Assembly: GCA_047601145.1 (NCBI GenBank)
Contig: JASGJW010000003.1
Location: 930,001 to 994,000 of the forward strand
DNA from: UBA7672 sp047601145
GTDB lineage: Bacteria; Pseudomonadota; Alphaproteobacteria; Caulobacterales; Hyphomonadaceae
DNA: 64,000 bases
Direction of reading: 5' to 3'
The stretch's first letter is position 1. The number at the start of each line of letters is the position of its first letter. Below the pieces are notes generated by a model, which saw only the letters and a program-made list of their open reading frames with translations, did not search any database and had not been told where the DNA came from. Shown piece by piece: positions 8,906-18,620 of this stretch. Made by a program: the position numbers and the translations under genes.

Positions 8906-9577
8906 TCAGGACTTCAGCGCGAGGAAGCCCGCGGCCATGAATTTGGCCATGCGTTTCTTGACGGCCGGGAAGTCATCGGAATGGCAAAGGCCGCCTGACA
9001 AGCGGTCGATACGTCCCGTGCGCGCAAGCGTGTTCATCAGCGCGCCCGTCACGAAGTGGTAGCCCCAGAAGATGTCCTCTTCCGAATAGTCCGGCAGGGC
9101 GCGCTTCAGGATGCTGACCAGCTTCAGCACGACCGGGTCGAAGTGCAGGTCCATCAGCTTTGCGCCCTCAGGCGTGTTGCTGGCGCGCGCGCCGAAGGCG
9201 CCGTAGTTCATCCACCCCTCACCGCCCTCATAGTAGAGATCGAGGTCGGTATCGAGAAACGCGCGCAGCGCGCCTTCGACCGTCGGTTTGTCGCCCGCTT
9301 CCTTTTCATACCGCTCGAGCGCGGCGATGCGGCGGCCCGACGTGATGCCCGCGCGGCGCGCGAACACCGCCTCGAAAAGGTGCATCTTGTCCTTGAAATA
9401 GTAGTGCAGGAGCGTTGTGTGGCTGCCCACGCGCTGGGCCACGTCGCGCAGCGTCACGCCGTGCATGCCATGTTTCGAGAACAGATATTCGGCGGCGTCG
9501 AGGATCTGCTCAAGGCTTTCAGCGCGCTGCTCCGCCTTGGTGCGACGCGGGCGGTTCGTGGTTGCGCCTTCCGACAT
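8906..9577 (-). CDS. TetR/AcrR-family transcriptional regulator
   Basis: A 223-residue regulator. The N-terminal helix-turn-helix covers roughly residues 19-65, with ILDAAEYLFSKHGMHGVTLRDVA and the recognition part TTLLHYYFKDKMHLFE. I chose ATG 9577 (MSEGATTNRPRR); the frame is open further upstream but that part does not look like protein. The remaining domain is the ligand-binding and dimer part. It converges on the MFS gene with a 10-base gap and is divergent from the carboxylesterase gene, so all four genes from the TonB receptor to the esterase may be its regulon. Confidence 0.9.
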   Translation of the reverse strand: MSEGATTNRPRRTKAEQRAESLEQILDAAEYLFSKHGMHGVTLRDVAQRVGSHTTLLHYYFKDKMHLFEAVFARRAGITSGRRIAALERYEKEAGDKPTVEGALRAFLDTDLDLYYEGGEGWMNYGAFGARASNTPEGAKLMDLHFDPVVLKLVSILKRALPDYSEEDIFWGYHFVTGALMNTLARTGRIDRLSGGLCHSDDFPAVKKRMAKFMAAGFLALKS

Positions 9578-9925
9578 CTGCCAATCCTCTTGTCGTCCGG
9601 GGCGGGCTCGCAAGCCATACCCGCTAAAACGCTGAGCTGCGCTGCAGTCCCCTCTTGGCGTGTAGTCCGCGCGCAATCGGCTCTTGTCAATCTATACCGT
9701 CACGACTGACGCGCGGCGAGAGTGGCCCCATGCAGCATCGCCGGCGCGGGTACGGAGGGACTGGCCGGCATCGGCGTAAGGCTTCGCGATGCTCGGCGAT
9801 CATGTCGCGCGGACGACGAATTGCGGTTCAGGCAGACTGTCGATTGACGCGAAGACTCCCGCCTGATTTCCTCGATGAAAATATTGGCTGGCCGCGGAAA
9901 CAGCGGCCGACGGGGAGAACGACTG
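9578..9925. other. Divergent intergenic region between tetR-type gene and carboxylesterase
   Basis: These 348 bases contain no convincing gene. On the minus strand TTGACA at 9685-9690 with GACTAC 17 bases downstream (9662-9667) could be the regulator's promoter. Just upstream lies CGTCA-CGAC-TGACG (9698-9711), a short inverted repeat that could be an autoregulatory site. No clear promoter for the esterase was found, although TTGACG occurs at about 9844 on the plus strand. Confidence 0.4.
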
Positions 9926-11554
9926 ATGACGCACGTCAAACTCAATCGTCGCGCCTTGCTCGCCGGCGCGGCAGCCGGACTGGCGATGACGAGCCCGGCC
10001 TGGGCCAAGACCGACGACCTTTTTCCGATCGCAGAAACCAGCAATGGCAAGCTGCGCGGCCTCGTCAGCGGCGGCATCCGGGTGTTCAAGGGCGTGCATT
10101 ACGGCGCCGACACATCCGGCGCCAATCGCTTCTTGCCGCCAAAGCCGGTGAAGAAATGGGCCGGCGTGCGCGACGCGCTCGACTATGGAAATATAAGCCC
10201 GCAGGTCCCCGCAGACCGCACGCGCGACTACGCCAACCTGATCTTCAACGACGTGCAGCCCGGCGGCATGGGCGAGAACTGCCTCAACCTCAACATCTGG
10301 ACTCCCACCCTGTCGCGCCCGGCGAAGAAACCCGTGCTCGTGCGCTTCCATGGTGGCGGCTTCTACGGCGGCTCCAGCAACTCGCCCGGCATGGACGGTG
10401 AAATGCTGTCACGCTTCGGCGATTGCGTCGTGGTGTCTGTAAACCACCGGCTCAGCGCTTTCGGCTATCTCCACATCACTGACTCCGGCGCGTCGCAAGA
10501 GTTCGCCCAAGCCGGCATGGCTGGAATGCTGGACCTCTCGGCAGCCCTCGCTTGGGTGAAGGAAAATATCGAGGTCTTCGGCGGGGATCCTGGGCGTGTG
10601 ATGATCTTCGGACAGTCAGGCGGTGGCGCGAAGGTCTCGACGCTGATGGCGATGCCTTCCGCGAAAGGTCTGTTCCACCGCGCCGTCGAAATGAGCGGCG
10701 CACGGCTTCGCGCGACACCGCGAGACGTCGCGAAGAAGTCCTCGGACACGCTCCTGACCGCTTTGAACATCAAGGCGTCGGAGACCAACAAGCTTCAGGC
10801 CCTGCCCTGGTATGATCTCCTGTCGGCACAGGCCGACATCGAAGCCGGCGCGCGCGCCAAGGGCGAGGCGCCGGGATCCTTCTCGCCGGTTCTCGATGGC
10901 GTCGCGATGCCACGCCACCCCTTCGACCCGGATGCGCCGGCAATCTCGGCGGATGTTCCGCTCATCATCAGCACCACGCTCGATGAACGTACCTATCGCC
11001 AGACCAATTATGATCAGACCTGGGATGGCGTGAAAACGATGCTTCGCTCTCGCGTTGCCGATGCAACAGGCGACATTCTCGACATGTATCGCAGGGAAGA
11101 CGCCAAGGCCTCGCCCTATCTCATCCAGTCGCGCATCATCAGCGACCAGGGCCGCGGCGCCAGCTTCACCATGGCGATTCGAAAGGCCGCCCAGGAACGC
11201 GCGCCCGCCTACGTCTATCTCTGGAAGGCGCCGAGCCCTGCCTGGGACGGACGCTATGGCGCAACCCACGCCGTCGACGTCGGACCCAGCATGCACGAGA
11301 TCCGTGGCGCGCTTCATGGGCCCAACGCCAACAGCGCGCGCCTGTCGGACGAACTCGCCTCTGTCATGGTATCCTTTGCCTCGACCGGCGATCCCAACAA
11401 TTCCCGCCTTCCGAAATGGGACGCGTTCGAGCCGACACGTCTGACGACAATGGTGTTCGACAACCCGGCCTCGCATGTCGAGAGCGACCCGCGCGGCGAA
11501 TTCCGCAAGCTCTGGCAGAAATATCCATCTGCCCCTGCTCCATCCGCTGAATAG
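9926..11554 (+). CDS. Type B carboxylesterase, Tat-exported
   Basis: A 542-residue alpha/beta hydrolase of the carboxylesterase/lipase type B family. The start at 9926 is preceded by GGGGAG and gives an N-terminus with a twin-arginine-like signal (LNRRALLAGAAAG, cleavage near AWAK). The oxyanion-hole HGGGFYGG is near residue 139, the nucleophile lies in GQSGGG (Ser231), the acid is probably in the TLDERT segment and the histidine in GATHAVDVG. It would hydrolyse carboxylic esters in the periplasm. Position beside a TonB receptor, MFS and TetR gene suggests it handles the imported compound, a contextual inference. Confidence 0.92.
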   Translation: MTHVKLNRRALLAGAAAGLAMTSPAWAKTDDLFPIAETSNGKLRGLVSGGIRVFKGVHYGADTSGANRFLPPKPVKKWAGVRDALDYGNISPQVPADRTRDYANLIFNDVQPGGMGENCLNLNIWTPTLSRPAKKPVLVRFHGGGFYGGSSNSPGMDGEMLSRFGDCVVVSVNHRLSAFGYLHITDSGASQEFAQAGMAGMLDLSAALAWVKENIEVFGGDPGRVMIFGQSGGGAKVSTLMAMPSAKGLFHRAVEMSGARLRATPRDVAKKSSDTLLTALNIKASETNKLQALPWYDLLSAQADIEAGARAKGEAPGSFSPVLDGVAMPRHPFDPDAPAISADVPLIISTTLDERTYRQTNYDQTWDGVKTMLRSRVADATGDILDMYRREDAKASPYLIQSRIISDQGRGASFTMAIRKAAQERAPAYVYLWKAPSPAWDGRYGATHAVDVGPSMHEIRGALHGPNANSARLSDELASVMVSFASTGDPNNSRLPKWDAFEPTRLTTMVFDNPASHVESDPRGEFRKLWQKYPSAPAPSAE

Positions 11555-11676
11555 CGCTGCTTCATCGCGTAACAGCGCGTGATGTTATTTCAGTGCATGT
11601 CCCATCTTCGGATTCGTGATGCCCTTGTCGCGCGAATGAACCTGTCCTTCAGGATTTGTGATGATAGGGTGCGCGC

Positions 11677-12021
11677 ATGATCCGCAGATTGCGCAGCAGG
11701 ATGGGAAGACTGGGGGCCGTCATGGCCTTCTTCGCCATGCTGTTTGCCTTTGCGCCGGTGATCGAGGCTTCGGCCTGCGCCGCGCAGGGATGCGGCGTCA
11801 TCTGCGGCGAGGATGCTTCCGGCGCCGGGCAACAGGACAATGGCGGGTGCGACGAGCAGAACTGCATCTGCGCAGCGAGCCATTGCAGCCACTCCGCCGT
11901 TTCGCCGATCGAGCCAGCCAGTGTCGTCCTCGTGACGGCAAGGCCAGCGTCGCCGACAATATGGGTGGAGCATGTCGTCTCCACCATTTCCGTAACACCT
12001 GAACGTCCTCCGCGAGCCTGA
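11677..12021 (+). CDS. Small secreted Cys-rich protein of a metal-efflux operon
   Basis: The 114-residue product begins with a signal peptide (basic start, hydrophobic run about residues 13-30). The mature part between about residues 34 and 75 carries seven cysteines, including QGCGVICGE, CDEQNCIC and SHCSH, and then a Pro-rich tail. It is not a family I can name. It lies 48 bases before an RND adaptor gene of the heavy-metal type on the same strand, so a periplasmic metal-binding or sensing role is plausible but unproven. Cysteines could also be disulfide-bonded. Confidence 0.7.
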   Translation: MIRRLRSRMGRLGAVMAFFAMLFAFAPVIEASACAAQGCGVICGEDASGAGQQDNGGCDEQNCICAASHCSHSAVSPIEPASVVLVTARPASPTIWVEHVVSTISVTPERPPRA

Positions 12022-12069
12022 GGATTTCGCCGCATCGCGGCGCATCCATTGGCTTTTAGGAGACGTGTC

Positions 12070-13215
12070 ATGTCCATCAACGGCGCCCATGTGCGCATTC
12101 TCGCCGCTATTCTGCTGGCGGGCGGGGCCGGCTTTTTAATTGCGCGGGGGCTTGATCCGCATGGCGGGGCGCCGCGGCAGCCTGTCAAAGAAGCGCACGA
12201 AAGCGAAGAGCACGCCAAAGGCTTTCTAGCGTTGAGTGAAACAGACGCGACGACCGCCGGCGTGCAGCTGGTACGCGTCGAGCGCGGCAGCGGGCTGGAT
12301 CTGCTGCTTCCCGGACGCGTGGCGACGCCGGTGGGCGCCAGCAGCATCGTTTCCTCCCCGCTCGACGGCATCGTCACGCAGATCCATGTGGCGGCCGGAA
12401 CGCGCGTGGCGCGAGGCGGCGCGGTGGCCTCGATCCGTAGCCCAGAAGGCGGGGCGATCAGGGCGGATGTTGACGCTGCGCATGCCGAACTCGAAGCTGC
12501 CGAGGCATTGGACGCCCGCAACCGGAAGCTGTTCGACGAAGGCGGCATCTCCCGCCAGGAATGGGAAACAACACACGCGGCCACACTGGCGGCGCAGGCG
12601 AAGCTCCGTGCGGCCGAAGCGCAGGCCGCGGCGATGGGATCGCCTGATCAGAGCGGCCTAGCGATCATCCGCAGCCCGATCGCCGGCATTGTCACCCGCA
12701 TCCCCGTGACACCCGGCTCCGTGCTGGATGACGGGCTGGAGATTGCGACGATCGCCGACCAGTCGCGCACGGAGCTTGTCTTCGACGCTCCGCCCGCGTC
12801 CCTGCCTCAGATCGCTGTCGGTAGCCGCGTCGCTGTGCAGTGGACGGGCGGCCAGCCCCTTGAGGCGGAGATCGTCGGCGTGGCGCCGGGAGCGAGCGGC
12901 GGATGGGCGACTGTTCGGGCGCAGGCGAAGGGTACGACACCGCCGCTCGGCGCAGTGGTGTCGGGCCGGCTGCTCGGCGGACCGGGGAATGCGATCACCG
13001 TTCCAAGCGAAGCGGTGCAAAGGCTTGACGGTGTGACAAACGTATTCGTCGCAGTCGAGGGCGGTTTCCGCGCTGTTCCGGTTGCGACAGGCCGCAGCAG
13101 CAACAGCCGGACGGAGATCATTGGCGGCTTGAAAGGCGATGAGCGTGTCGCCGCCTCGGGCGCATTCCTGCTGAAGGCCGAGCTGGGCAAGGGCGAAGCG
13201 GAGCACGATCATTGA
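12070..13215 (+). CDS. RND efflux periplasmic adaptor (CzcB/CusB-like)
   Basis: A 381-residue membrane-fusion protein. The ATG at 12070 follows AGGAG by 8 bases; an in-frame TTG 21 bases earlier is less likely. An N-terminal anchor (about 9-25) is followed by a lipoyl-type segment (SPLDGIVTQIHVAAGTRV), an alpha-hairpin rich in Ala and Glu near 140-190, the second lipoyl half (SPIAGIVTRIPVTPGSVL) and beta-barrel domains. The C-terminus ends in EHDH. It links the pump encoded next, whose start overlaps its stop (TGATG), to an outer-membrane factor that is not encoded here. His-rich ends fit a metal cation substrate. Confidence 0.9.
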   Translation: MSINGAHVRILAAILLAGGAGFLIARGLDPHGGAPRQPVKEAHESEEHAKGFLALSETDATTAGVQLVRVERGSGLDLLLPGRVATPVGASSIVSSPLDGIVTQIHVAAGTRVARGGAVASIRSPEGGAIRADVDAAHAELEAAEALDARNRKLFDEGGISRQEWETTHAATLAAQAKLRAAEAQAAAMGSPDQSGLAIIRSPIAGIVTRIPVTPGSVLDDGLEIATIADQSRTELVFDAPPASLPQIAVGSRVAVQWTGGQPLEAEIVGVAPGASGGWATVRAQAKGTTPPLGAVVSGRLLGGPGNAITVPSEAVQRLDGVTNVFVAVEGGFRAVPVATGRSSNSRTEIIGGLKGDERVAASGAFLLKAELGKGEAEHDH

Positions 13216-16200
13216 TGCTGAACCGCATTATCGACATTTCCGTACGCGGGCGCTGGCTTGTCCTCCTGCTTGTCCTGGTGTTCGCGGGCTTCGGCGTCCG
13301 CGAACTGCTTCGCCTTCCCATCGATGCCGTTCCCGACATCACCAACCGCCAGGTGCAGATCAACACGATCGCTCCGGCGCTGGGACCCGAGGAAGTCGAA
13401 CGTCAGGTGACTTTCCCGCTGGAAACCGCGCTTGCCGGATTGCCGGGGCTCAGCGAGACGCGCTCGCTGTCGCGTCACGGCTTCTCCCAGATCACCGCAG
13501 TCTTCACCGATGCGACAGACATCTACTTCGCGCGCAACCTGGTGAATGAACGCCTGCAAGCCGCGCGGCAGGAATTGCCCGAAGGCCTGTCGCCAACCAC
13601 CGGGCCTGTCGTGACCGGCCTCGGCGAGGTCTACATCTGGACCGTCGAGTTTGCGCCCGACATTGCGAAGGATGGCGCGGCCTACACCACGCCCGAAGGC
13701 GAGCGGCTGGCGAGCGCGCTCGACAAGGCAACCTACCTCCGCACCGTGCAGGACTGGATCATCGCGCCGCAACTGCGCACCGTGAAAGGCGTCGCAGGCG
13801 TCGATGTACTGGGCGGATACGTCAAGGAATACGGCATCCATCCTGATCCGGCGAAGCTTGCTGCCTATGGCGTCGGCCTCGTGCAACTCGTCGAGGCGCT
13901 GGAGCATGCCAACCGCATCGCCGGCGCCGGCTATGTCAGTCGGGCAGGCGAGGCCTATGTCGTACGCGCCGACGCGCGCCTGCGCAGCATGGACGAACTC
14001 GCCCAGACGCCGGTTCTCACCCGCAATGGCAGCATCGTGCGGGTCGCCGATGTCGCGACAGTCGAGCCGGGCCGCGCGCCACGTCTTGGATCGGCCAGTG
14101 CAAACGGCCGCGAAGTCGTGATCGGCACCGCGCTAATGCTTCAGGGCGAGAACAGCCGCGAGATCGCCCAGCGCGTCGGCGCGAAGCTGAAGGCTATGAC
14201 GCCAAGCCTTCCTGATGGCGTGATCATCCGCCCCGTGCTCGATCGCACGGAACTGGTCGAAGCAACCATCCAGACCGTCGAGCACAATCTCATGCTCGGC
14301 GCGCTGCTCGTCATCGCCGTCCTGTTCGTGGCGTTGGGAAATATCCGCGCCGCGATCATCACCGCGATGGTGATCCCGCTCTCTTTCCTGTTTGCCGCCT
14401 CGGCGATGAACCAGTTCCACATCAGTGCGAACCTGATGAGCCTCGGCGCCCTGGATTTCGGCCTGATCGTGGACGGCGCCGTTGTCGTGATCGAGAACAC
14501 GCTGCGGCGTCTCGCCGACGCACGCGTCGTGAGCGGACAGCCATTGAGCGCGACCGATCGCCTCCGTGTCGCCGCCGAGGCAGCGCGCGAAATGGTTCGC
14601 CCTGCTGCCTTCGGGCAGGCGATCATCCTGCTCGTCTATGCGCCCCTGCTCGCTTTCGAAGGGGTTGAAGGAAAGATGTTCGCGCCCATGGCGGCGACCG
14701 TCATGCTGGCGCTGCTCGCCGCCTTCCTCCTTTCCTTCACCTTCGTTCCGGCGATGGCGGCTCTCCTTGTTCGCGAACCCAAAGGGCATGGTGAAACGCA
14801 CTCAGAACGTGTTGCCGGCCGCATCTACACACCCGTACTGCGCTGGGTCGTCGCGCGCCCGGTCGCCGTTGCGGGGGGAGCTGTTGCTGCACTCGTTGCC
14901 GGCGCCCTCGCGTTCATGACGCTCGGCCGGGAGTTTATCCCCACGCTTGATGAAGGCGATGTGCTCGTACAGGCGCTGCGTATTCCATCGACCTCGCTGG
15001 AGCAGAGCCAGGCGATGCAGTTCCGCGTCGAGAATACGCTCAAGGCCATGCCCGAGGTGAACGACGTCTTCACTCGCACAGGCACCGCAGAGATCGCGTC
15101 GGACCCCATGCCGCCCAGCATCTCCGACACGTTCGTCATGCTGAAGCCGCGCGAGACGTGGCCGAATCCCAACCTGCCCAAGTCCGAACTCGTCGCACGT
15201 ATGGAGAACGAGCTCGGCAAGCTGCTTGGCAACAATTACGAGTTCACGCAACCGATCCAGATGCGCTTCAATGAGCTCATCGCCGGCGTTCGCTCCGACG
15301 TTGCCGTTAAAGTCTACGGCGACAGCTTCGACGAGATGCAGGCGGTCGCGCAGCGCGTGGCGAGCGTGCTGCGCTCGGCGCCCGGCTCCGCCGACGTGCG
15401 CATCGAGCAGGTCTCTGGCCAGCCGACGATCACCGCCATGGTGGACCGGACGGCGGCAGCCGCGCAGGGCGTTCACGCCAGCGACGCAGCAGACGCTCTC
15501 GCAATTGCGCTCGGCGGGCGCGAAGCGGGCATGGTGTTCGAGGGAGATCGGCGTTTCGATGTCGTCGTTCGCCTGGCCGAAGAGGTGCGGAACGATCCAA
15601 CCGTCATGCAGCAACTGCCGGTTGCCCGTGACGAGGCTGAAGCCGGCGGCGCCACCATCCCGCTGTCATCCGTCGCCCGCTTCCAGACCGAGGACGGGCC
15701 CAACCAGATCAGCCGCGAAAACGGCAAGCGCCGCGTGGTCGTACAGGCCAACGTACGCGGACGGGACCTCGGCAGTTTCGTCACCGAGGCGCAGGCAAAG
15801 GTCGCCGCCGAGGTAAAGCCGCCGCCGGGCGGCTGGCTCGACTGGGGCGGACAGTTCGAGAATCTCGAGCGCGCAACGGCCAGGCTTGCGTTGATCGTGC
15901 CGTTGGTCTTCCTCCTGATTGGGGTACTCCTGTTCCTCGCGCTCGGCACTGCAAGCGAGGCGGCTCTGGTCTTCGCGGGCGTTCCGCTGGCGCTTGTGGG
16001 AGGCGCGCTGGCGCTGCTGGCGAGAGGTATGCCCTTCTCGATCTCCGCAGCCGTCGGCTTCATCGCGGTCTCCGGCGTTGCAACGCTCAACGGTCTTGTC
16101 CTGATGCAGGCGATCAAGCAGCGCCGCGCCGACGGCATGAGCCCCGAAGCGGCATCTATCGAAGGCGCCGCAAGCCGCCTTCGCGCCGTACTGACGACGG

Positions 16201-16385
16201 CGCTTGTCGCGGTCCTCGGCTTCATCCCGATGGCCTTTGCCGCCGGCGCCGGTGCAGAAGTCCAGAAGCCGCTGGCGACAGTCGTTATCGGGGGCCTGAC
16301 CACAGCGACGCTGCTGACGCTTCTGGTTCTTCCAGCGCTCGCGTCGCGCCTTCCCACCGCGACACGCCGTCAGCCAGAGCGTTAG
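13215..16385 (+). CDS. Heavy-metal efflux RND pump (CzcA family)
   Basis: The 1056-residue pump has the RND layout of 12 helices and two large periplasmic loops. The start region LPIDAVPDITNRQVQINT and the helix-4 segment LDFGLIVDGAVVVIEN, with the DFG and the acidic D/E pair, are hallmarks of the heavy-metal (HME) class rather than the drug class. It would expel divalent or monovalent metal ions using the proton gradient. It is translationally coupled to the adaptor gene. No CzcC-like outer-membrane gene lies within the window on either side, so a factor encoded elsewhere must complete the complex. Which metal is exported cannot be read reliably. Confidence 0.94.
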   Translation: MLNRIIDISVRGRWLVLLLVLVFAGFGVRELLRLPIDAVPDITNRQVQINTIAPALGPEEVERQVTFPLETALAGLPGLSETRSLSRHGFSQITAVFTDATDIYFARNLVNERLQAARQELPEGLSPTTGPVVTGLGEVYIWTVEFAPDIAKDGAAYTTPEGERLASALDKATYLRTVQDWIIAPQLRTVKGVAGVDVLGGYVKEYGIHPDPAKLAAYGVGLVQLVEALEHANRIAGAGYVSRAGEAYVVRADARLRSMDELAQTPVLTRNGSIVRVADVATVEPGRAPRLGSASANGREVVIGTALMLQGENSREIAQRVGAKLKAMTPSLPDGVIIRPVLDRTELVEATIQTVEHNLMLGALLVIAVLFVALGNIRAAIITAMVIPLSFLFAASAMNQFHISANLMSLGALDFGLIVDGAVVVIENTLRRLADARVVSGQPLSATDRLRVAAEAAREMVRPAAFGQAIILLVYAPLLAFEGVEGKMFAPMAATVMLALLAAFLLSFTFVPAMAALLVREPKGHGETHSERVAGRIYTPVLRWVVARPVAVAGGAVAALVAGALAFMTLGREFIPTLDEGDVLVQALRIPSTSLEQSQAMQFRVENTLKAMPEVNDVFTRTGTAEIASDPMPPSISDTFVMLKPRETWPNPNLPKSELVARMENELGKLLGNNYEFTQPIQMRFNELIAGVRSDVAVKVYGDSFDEMQAVAQRVASVLRSAPGSADVRIEQVSGQPTITAMVDRTAAAAQGVHASDAADALAIALGGREAGMVFEGDRRFDVVVRLAEEVRNDPTVMQQLPVARDEAEAGGATIPLSSVARFQTEDGPNQISRENGKRRVVVQANVRGRDLGSFVTEAQAKVAAEVKPPPGGWLDWGGQFENLERATARLALIVPLVFLLIGVLLFLALGTASEAALVFAGVPLALVGGALALLARGMPFSISAAVGFIAVSGVATLNGLVLMQAIKQRRADGMSPEAASIEGAASRLRAVLTTALVAVLGFIPMAFAAGAGAEVQKPLATVVIGGLTTATLLTLLVLPALASRLPTATRRQPER

Positions 16386-16620
16386 CGCCGTCCCTAGGAA
16401 AGGCCCTATCAACCATGCAAACCGCTGCGGCGCCCGCGACAAGTCGTCGTTTGGCGCCGCTCGGCCCCAAGTCTGCTGACCTTTCAATGATCGTGTAATC
16501 TGGCTGCAATGTTGCGGCGGGAGTCATCGCACCAAGGCGTCCCGGCCGTCTTTTGCCCTCATCGCGGCAGATCCCAGCCCTGCACACCTGACGGATTTTC
16601 CCTGCCCTTGGGGGTCACTG

Positions 16621-18612
16621 ATGTTCGAGCGCGGTTGGTCACGACGGGCCCTGGCCCTGGTCGTGTGGCTCATGCTGGCATTGCTGCCGCCTGTCGCCTC
16701 CGCCAGTTCGGAGACCGATGAGAAGTTCACTGTCCTCAGCTATCACGAGATCGCAGATCCGGCGGACGCACTGATCCCCGAATATGCGGTGACGCCGACC
16801 ATGTTCGTGCGCCAAATCGATTGGCTGAAAAACAACGGCTACAACTTCGTCTCGGTCGACGACATCCTCGCCGACCATGACGGCCGCCGCCCGCTGCCGC
16901 CCAAGGCTGTCCTCATCACTTTCGATGATGGCTACCGCTCCATGTACGAGCATGCCTGGCCGCTGCTGAAGATGTTGAAAATCCCCAGCGTCGTCGCCGT
17001 TGTCGGCGCCTGGGAGGAAGACAAGGGCACGGTGAATTTCGACGGCCGCATGATCACCCGCGACAAGCTGATGACGTGGGCGCAGCTACGTGAGCTTTCC
17101 GAGAGCGGCCTTGTCGAGGTCAGCAGCCACAGCTTCGATCTTCACCACGGCATCCAGGGCAATCCGCAGGGCAATATGGAGCCCGCCGCCACGACGCGGC
17201 GCTGGATAGCCGACAAGAACGCCTATGAGGACGAGGCTTCCTATAAGGTCCGCATCACCGCAGATCTGAAACGCAGCCGCGACATCATCCGCGACCGGAT
17301 CGGCAAGGCGCCGCGCGTCATTGCCTGGCCCTATGGGCGTTATACCTACACCCTGCGCGACATCGCCCAGCAGCTCGGCATGCCGATCGGCCTCACGCTC
17401 GACGATGGCGGCAACATGGAAGACACCCCGCTCTGGGCCATGCGCCGCGTGCTGGTGCAGAGCACGATGAACCTGCAGAGCCTCGAGGCGGAGATGAACC
17501 TCCGCAACCAGAACCTGTCGGACAATGATCGTGCCCAGAAGGTGATGCACGTCGATCTCGACTACATCTACGATGCCGATCCCGCCCAGCAGGAACGCAA
17601 TCTCGGCCACATGCTGGACCGCATCCAGTCGCTGGCCGTCACGACGGTCTACCTGCAAGCGTTTGCCGATCCGGACGCCAACGGTTCGGCCGATGCGGTC
17701 TATTTCCCGAGCCGCCACATGCCGATGCGCGCCGACCTGTTCAACCGCGTCGCTTGGCAGATCGAGACGCGCACACAAGTGAAGCGCGTCTATGCGTGGA
17801 TGCCGATGATGGCGTGGGAGCTTCCCGCCAGTGAGCCCGCATCGAACGACAAGCTGGTGACGCTGCCCAGCGCCGGCGGCGGTCACCTGAACATGGGCTA
17901 CAAGCGGCTCTCTATGTTTTCCCCGCGCGTACGGCAGACCGTCAAGGAGATCTACGAGGATCTCTCGCGCTCGGCGACCTTCGACGGCGTCCTGTTCCAC
18001 GACGACGCGACGCTCTCGGACTATGAAGACGCCTCCAGCTTCGCCCTCGCCGCCTACAAGGATTGGGGTCTGCCGCCGTTGGTCGAGAAGATCCGCGCCA
18101 GCGACGACATGATCGGCCGCTGGACGATTATGAAGATCAACGCGATCGACACATTCGCGAAGGAGCTGGCCGACACCGTCCGCGCGGAATCGCCTGCCCT
18201 CAAGACCGCCCGCAATCTTTACGCCCGCGTCGTTCTCGATCCCAAGGCCGAGGTCTGGTACTCGCAGGCCTTCGAGAACTCGCTCGCCAACTATGATTTC
18301 ACCGCGATCATGGCGATGCCTTACATGGAAGGTGCAACCGACCACGCGCAGTTCTTCAAGGATTTGATCGCCCGCGTGAAGGACAGACCCGGCGCCATGT
18401 CGCGCGTCGTGTTCGAGCTTCAGACAGTCGACTGGGCGCACGACGACAAGCCGATCCCGGTGCAAGAACTGACCGACACGATCAAGAGCCTGTACGAACA
18501 AGGCGTCGAGCACGTCGCCTATTATCCCGACATGCTGTTCGAGAACCACCCCGAGTGGAGCCCGATGCGGCACACCTTCGCCATCAAACCTGACGTTCCC
18601 AAGCCGCACTGA
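16621..18612 (+). CDS. pgaB: Poly-beta-1,6-N-acetylglucosamine N-deacetylase PgaB
   Basis: A 663-residue two-domain protein. A signal peptide covers about residues 1-27. The N-terminal polysaccharide deacetylase domain has FTVLSYHEI, the metal/catalytic motif TFDDGY (Asp102, Asp103) and SSHSFDLHHG (His170, His175). The C-terminal half is the glycoside-hydrolase-like domain typical of PgaB (HVDLDYIYDADPAQQERNL, then VRQTVKEIYEDL and FHDDATLSDYED). PgaB partly deacetylates the exopolysaccharide in the periplasm so it can be exported for biofilm. pgaC follows after 8 bases. The usual upstream pgaA is absent; the preceding gene is the metal pump, 235 bases away. Confidence 0.95.
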   Translation: MFERGWSRRALALVVWLMLALLPPVASASSETDEKFTVLSYHEIADPADALIPEYAVTPTMFVRQIDWLKNNGYNFVSVDDILADHDGRRPLPPKAVLITFDDGYRSMYEHAWPLLKMLKIPSVVAVVGAWEEDKGTVNFDGRMITRDKLMTWAQLRELSESGLVEVSSHSFDLHHGIQGNPQGNMEPAATTRRWIADKNAYEDEASYKVRITADLKRSRDIIRDRIGKAPRVIAWPYGRYTYTLRDIAQQLGMPIGLTLDDGGNMEDTPLWAMRRVLVQSTMNLQSLEAEMNLRNQNLSDNDRAQKVMHVDLDYIYDADPAQQERNLGHMLDRIQSLAVTTVYLQAFADPDANGSADAVYFPSRHMPMRADLFNRVAWQIETRTQVKRVYAWMPMMAWELPASEPASNDKLVTLPSAGGGHLNMGYKRLSMFSPRVRQTVKEIYEDLSRSATFDGVLFHDDATLSDYEDASSFALAAYKDWGLPPLVEKIRASDDMIGRWTIMKINAIDTFAKELADTVRAESPALKTARNLYARVVLDPKAEVWYSQAFENSLANYDFTAIMAMPYMEGATDHAQFFKDLIARVKDRPGAMSRVVFELQTVDWAHDDKPIPVQELTDTIKSLYEQGVEHVAYYPDMLFENHPEWSPMRHTFAIKPDVPKPH

Positions 18613-18620
18613 GCGCACCC

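Noticed and set aside
17086..18618. A 510-codon open frame antisense to pgaB
   Set aside because: It mirrors the codon structure of pgaB and has repetitive Val/Arg/Asp composition without motifs.
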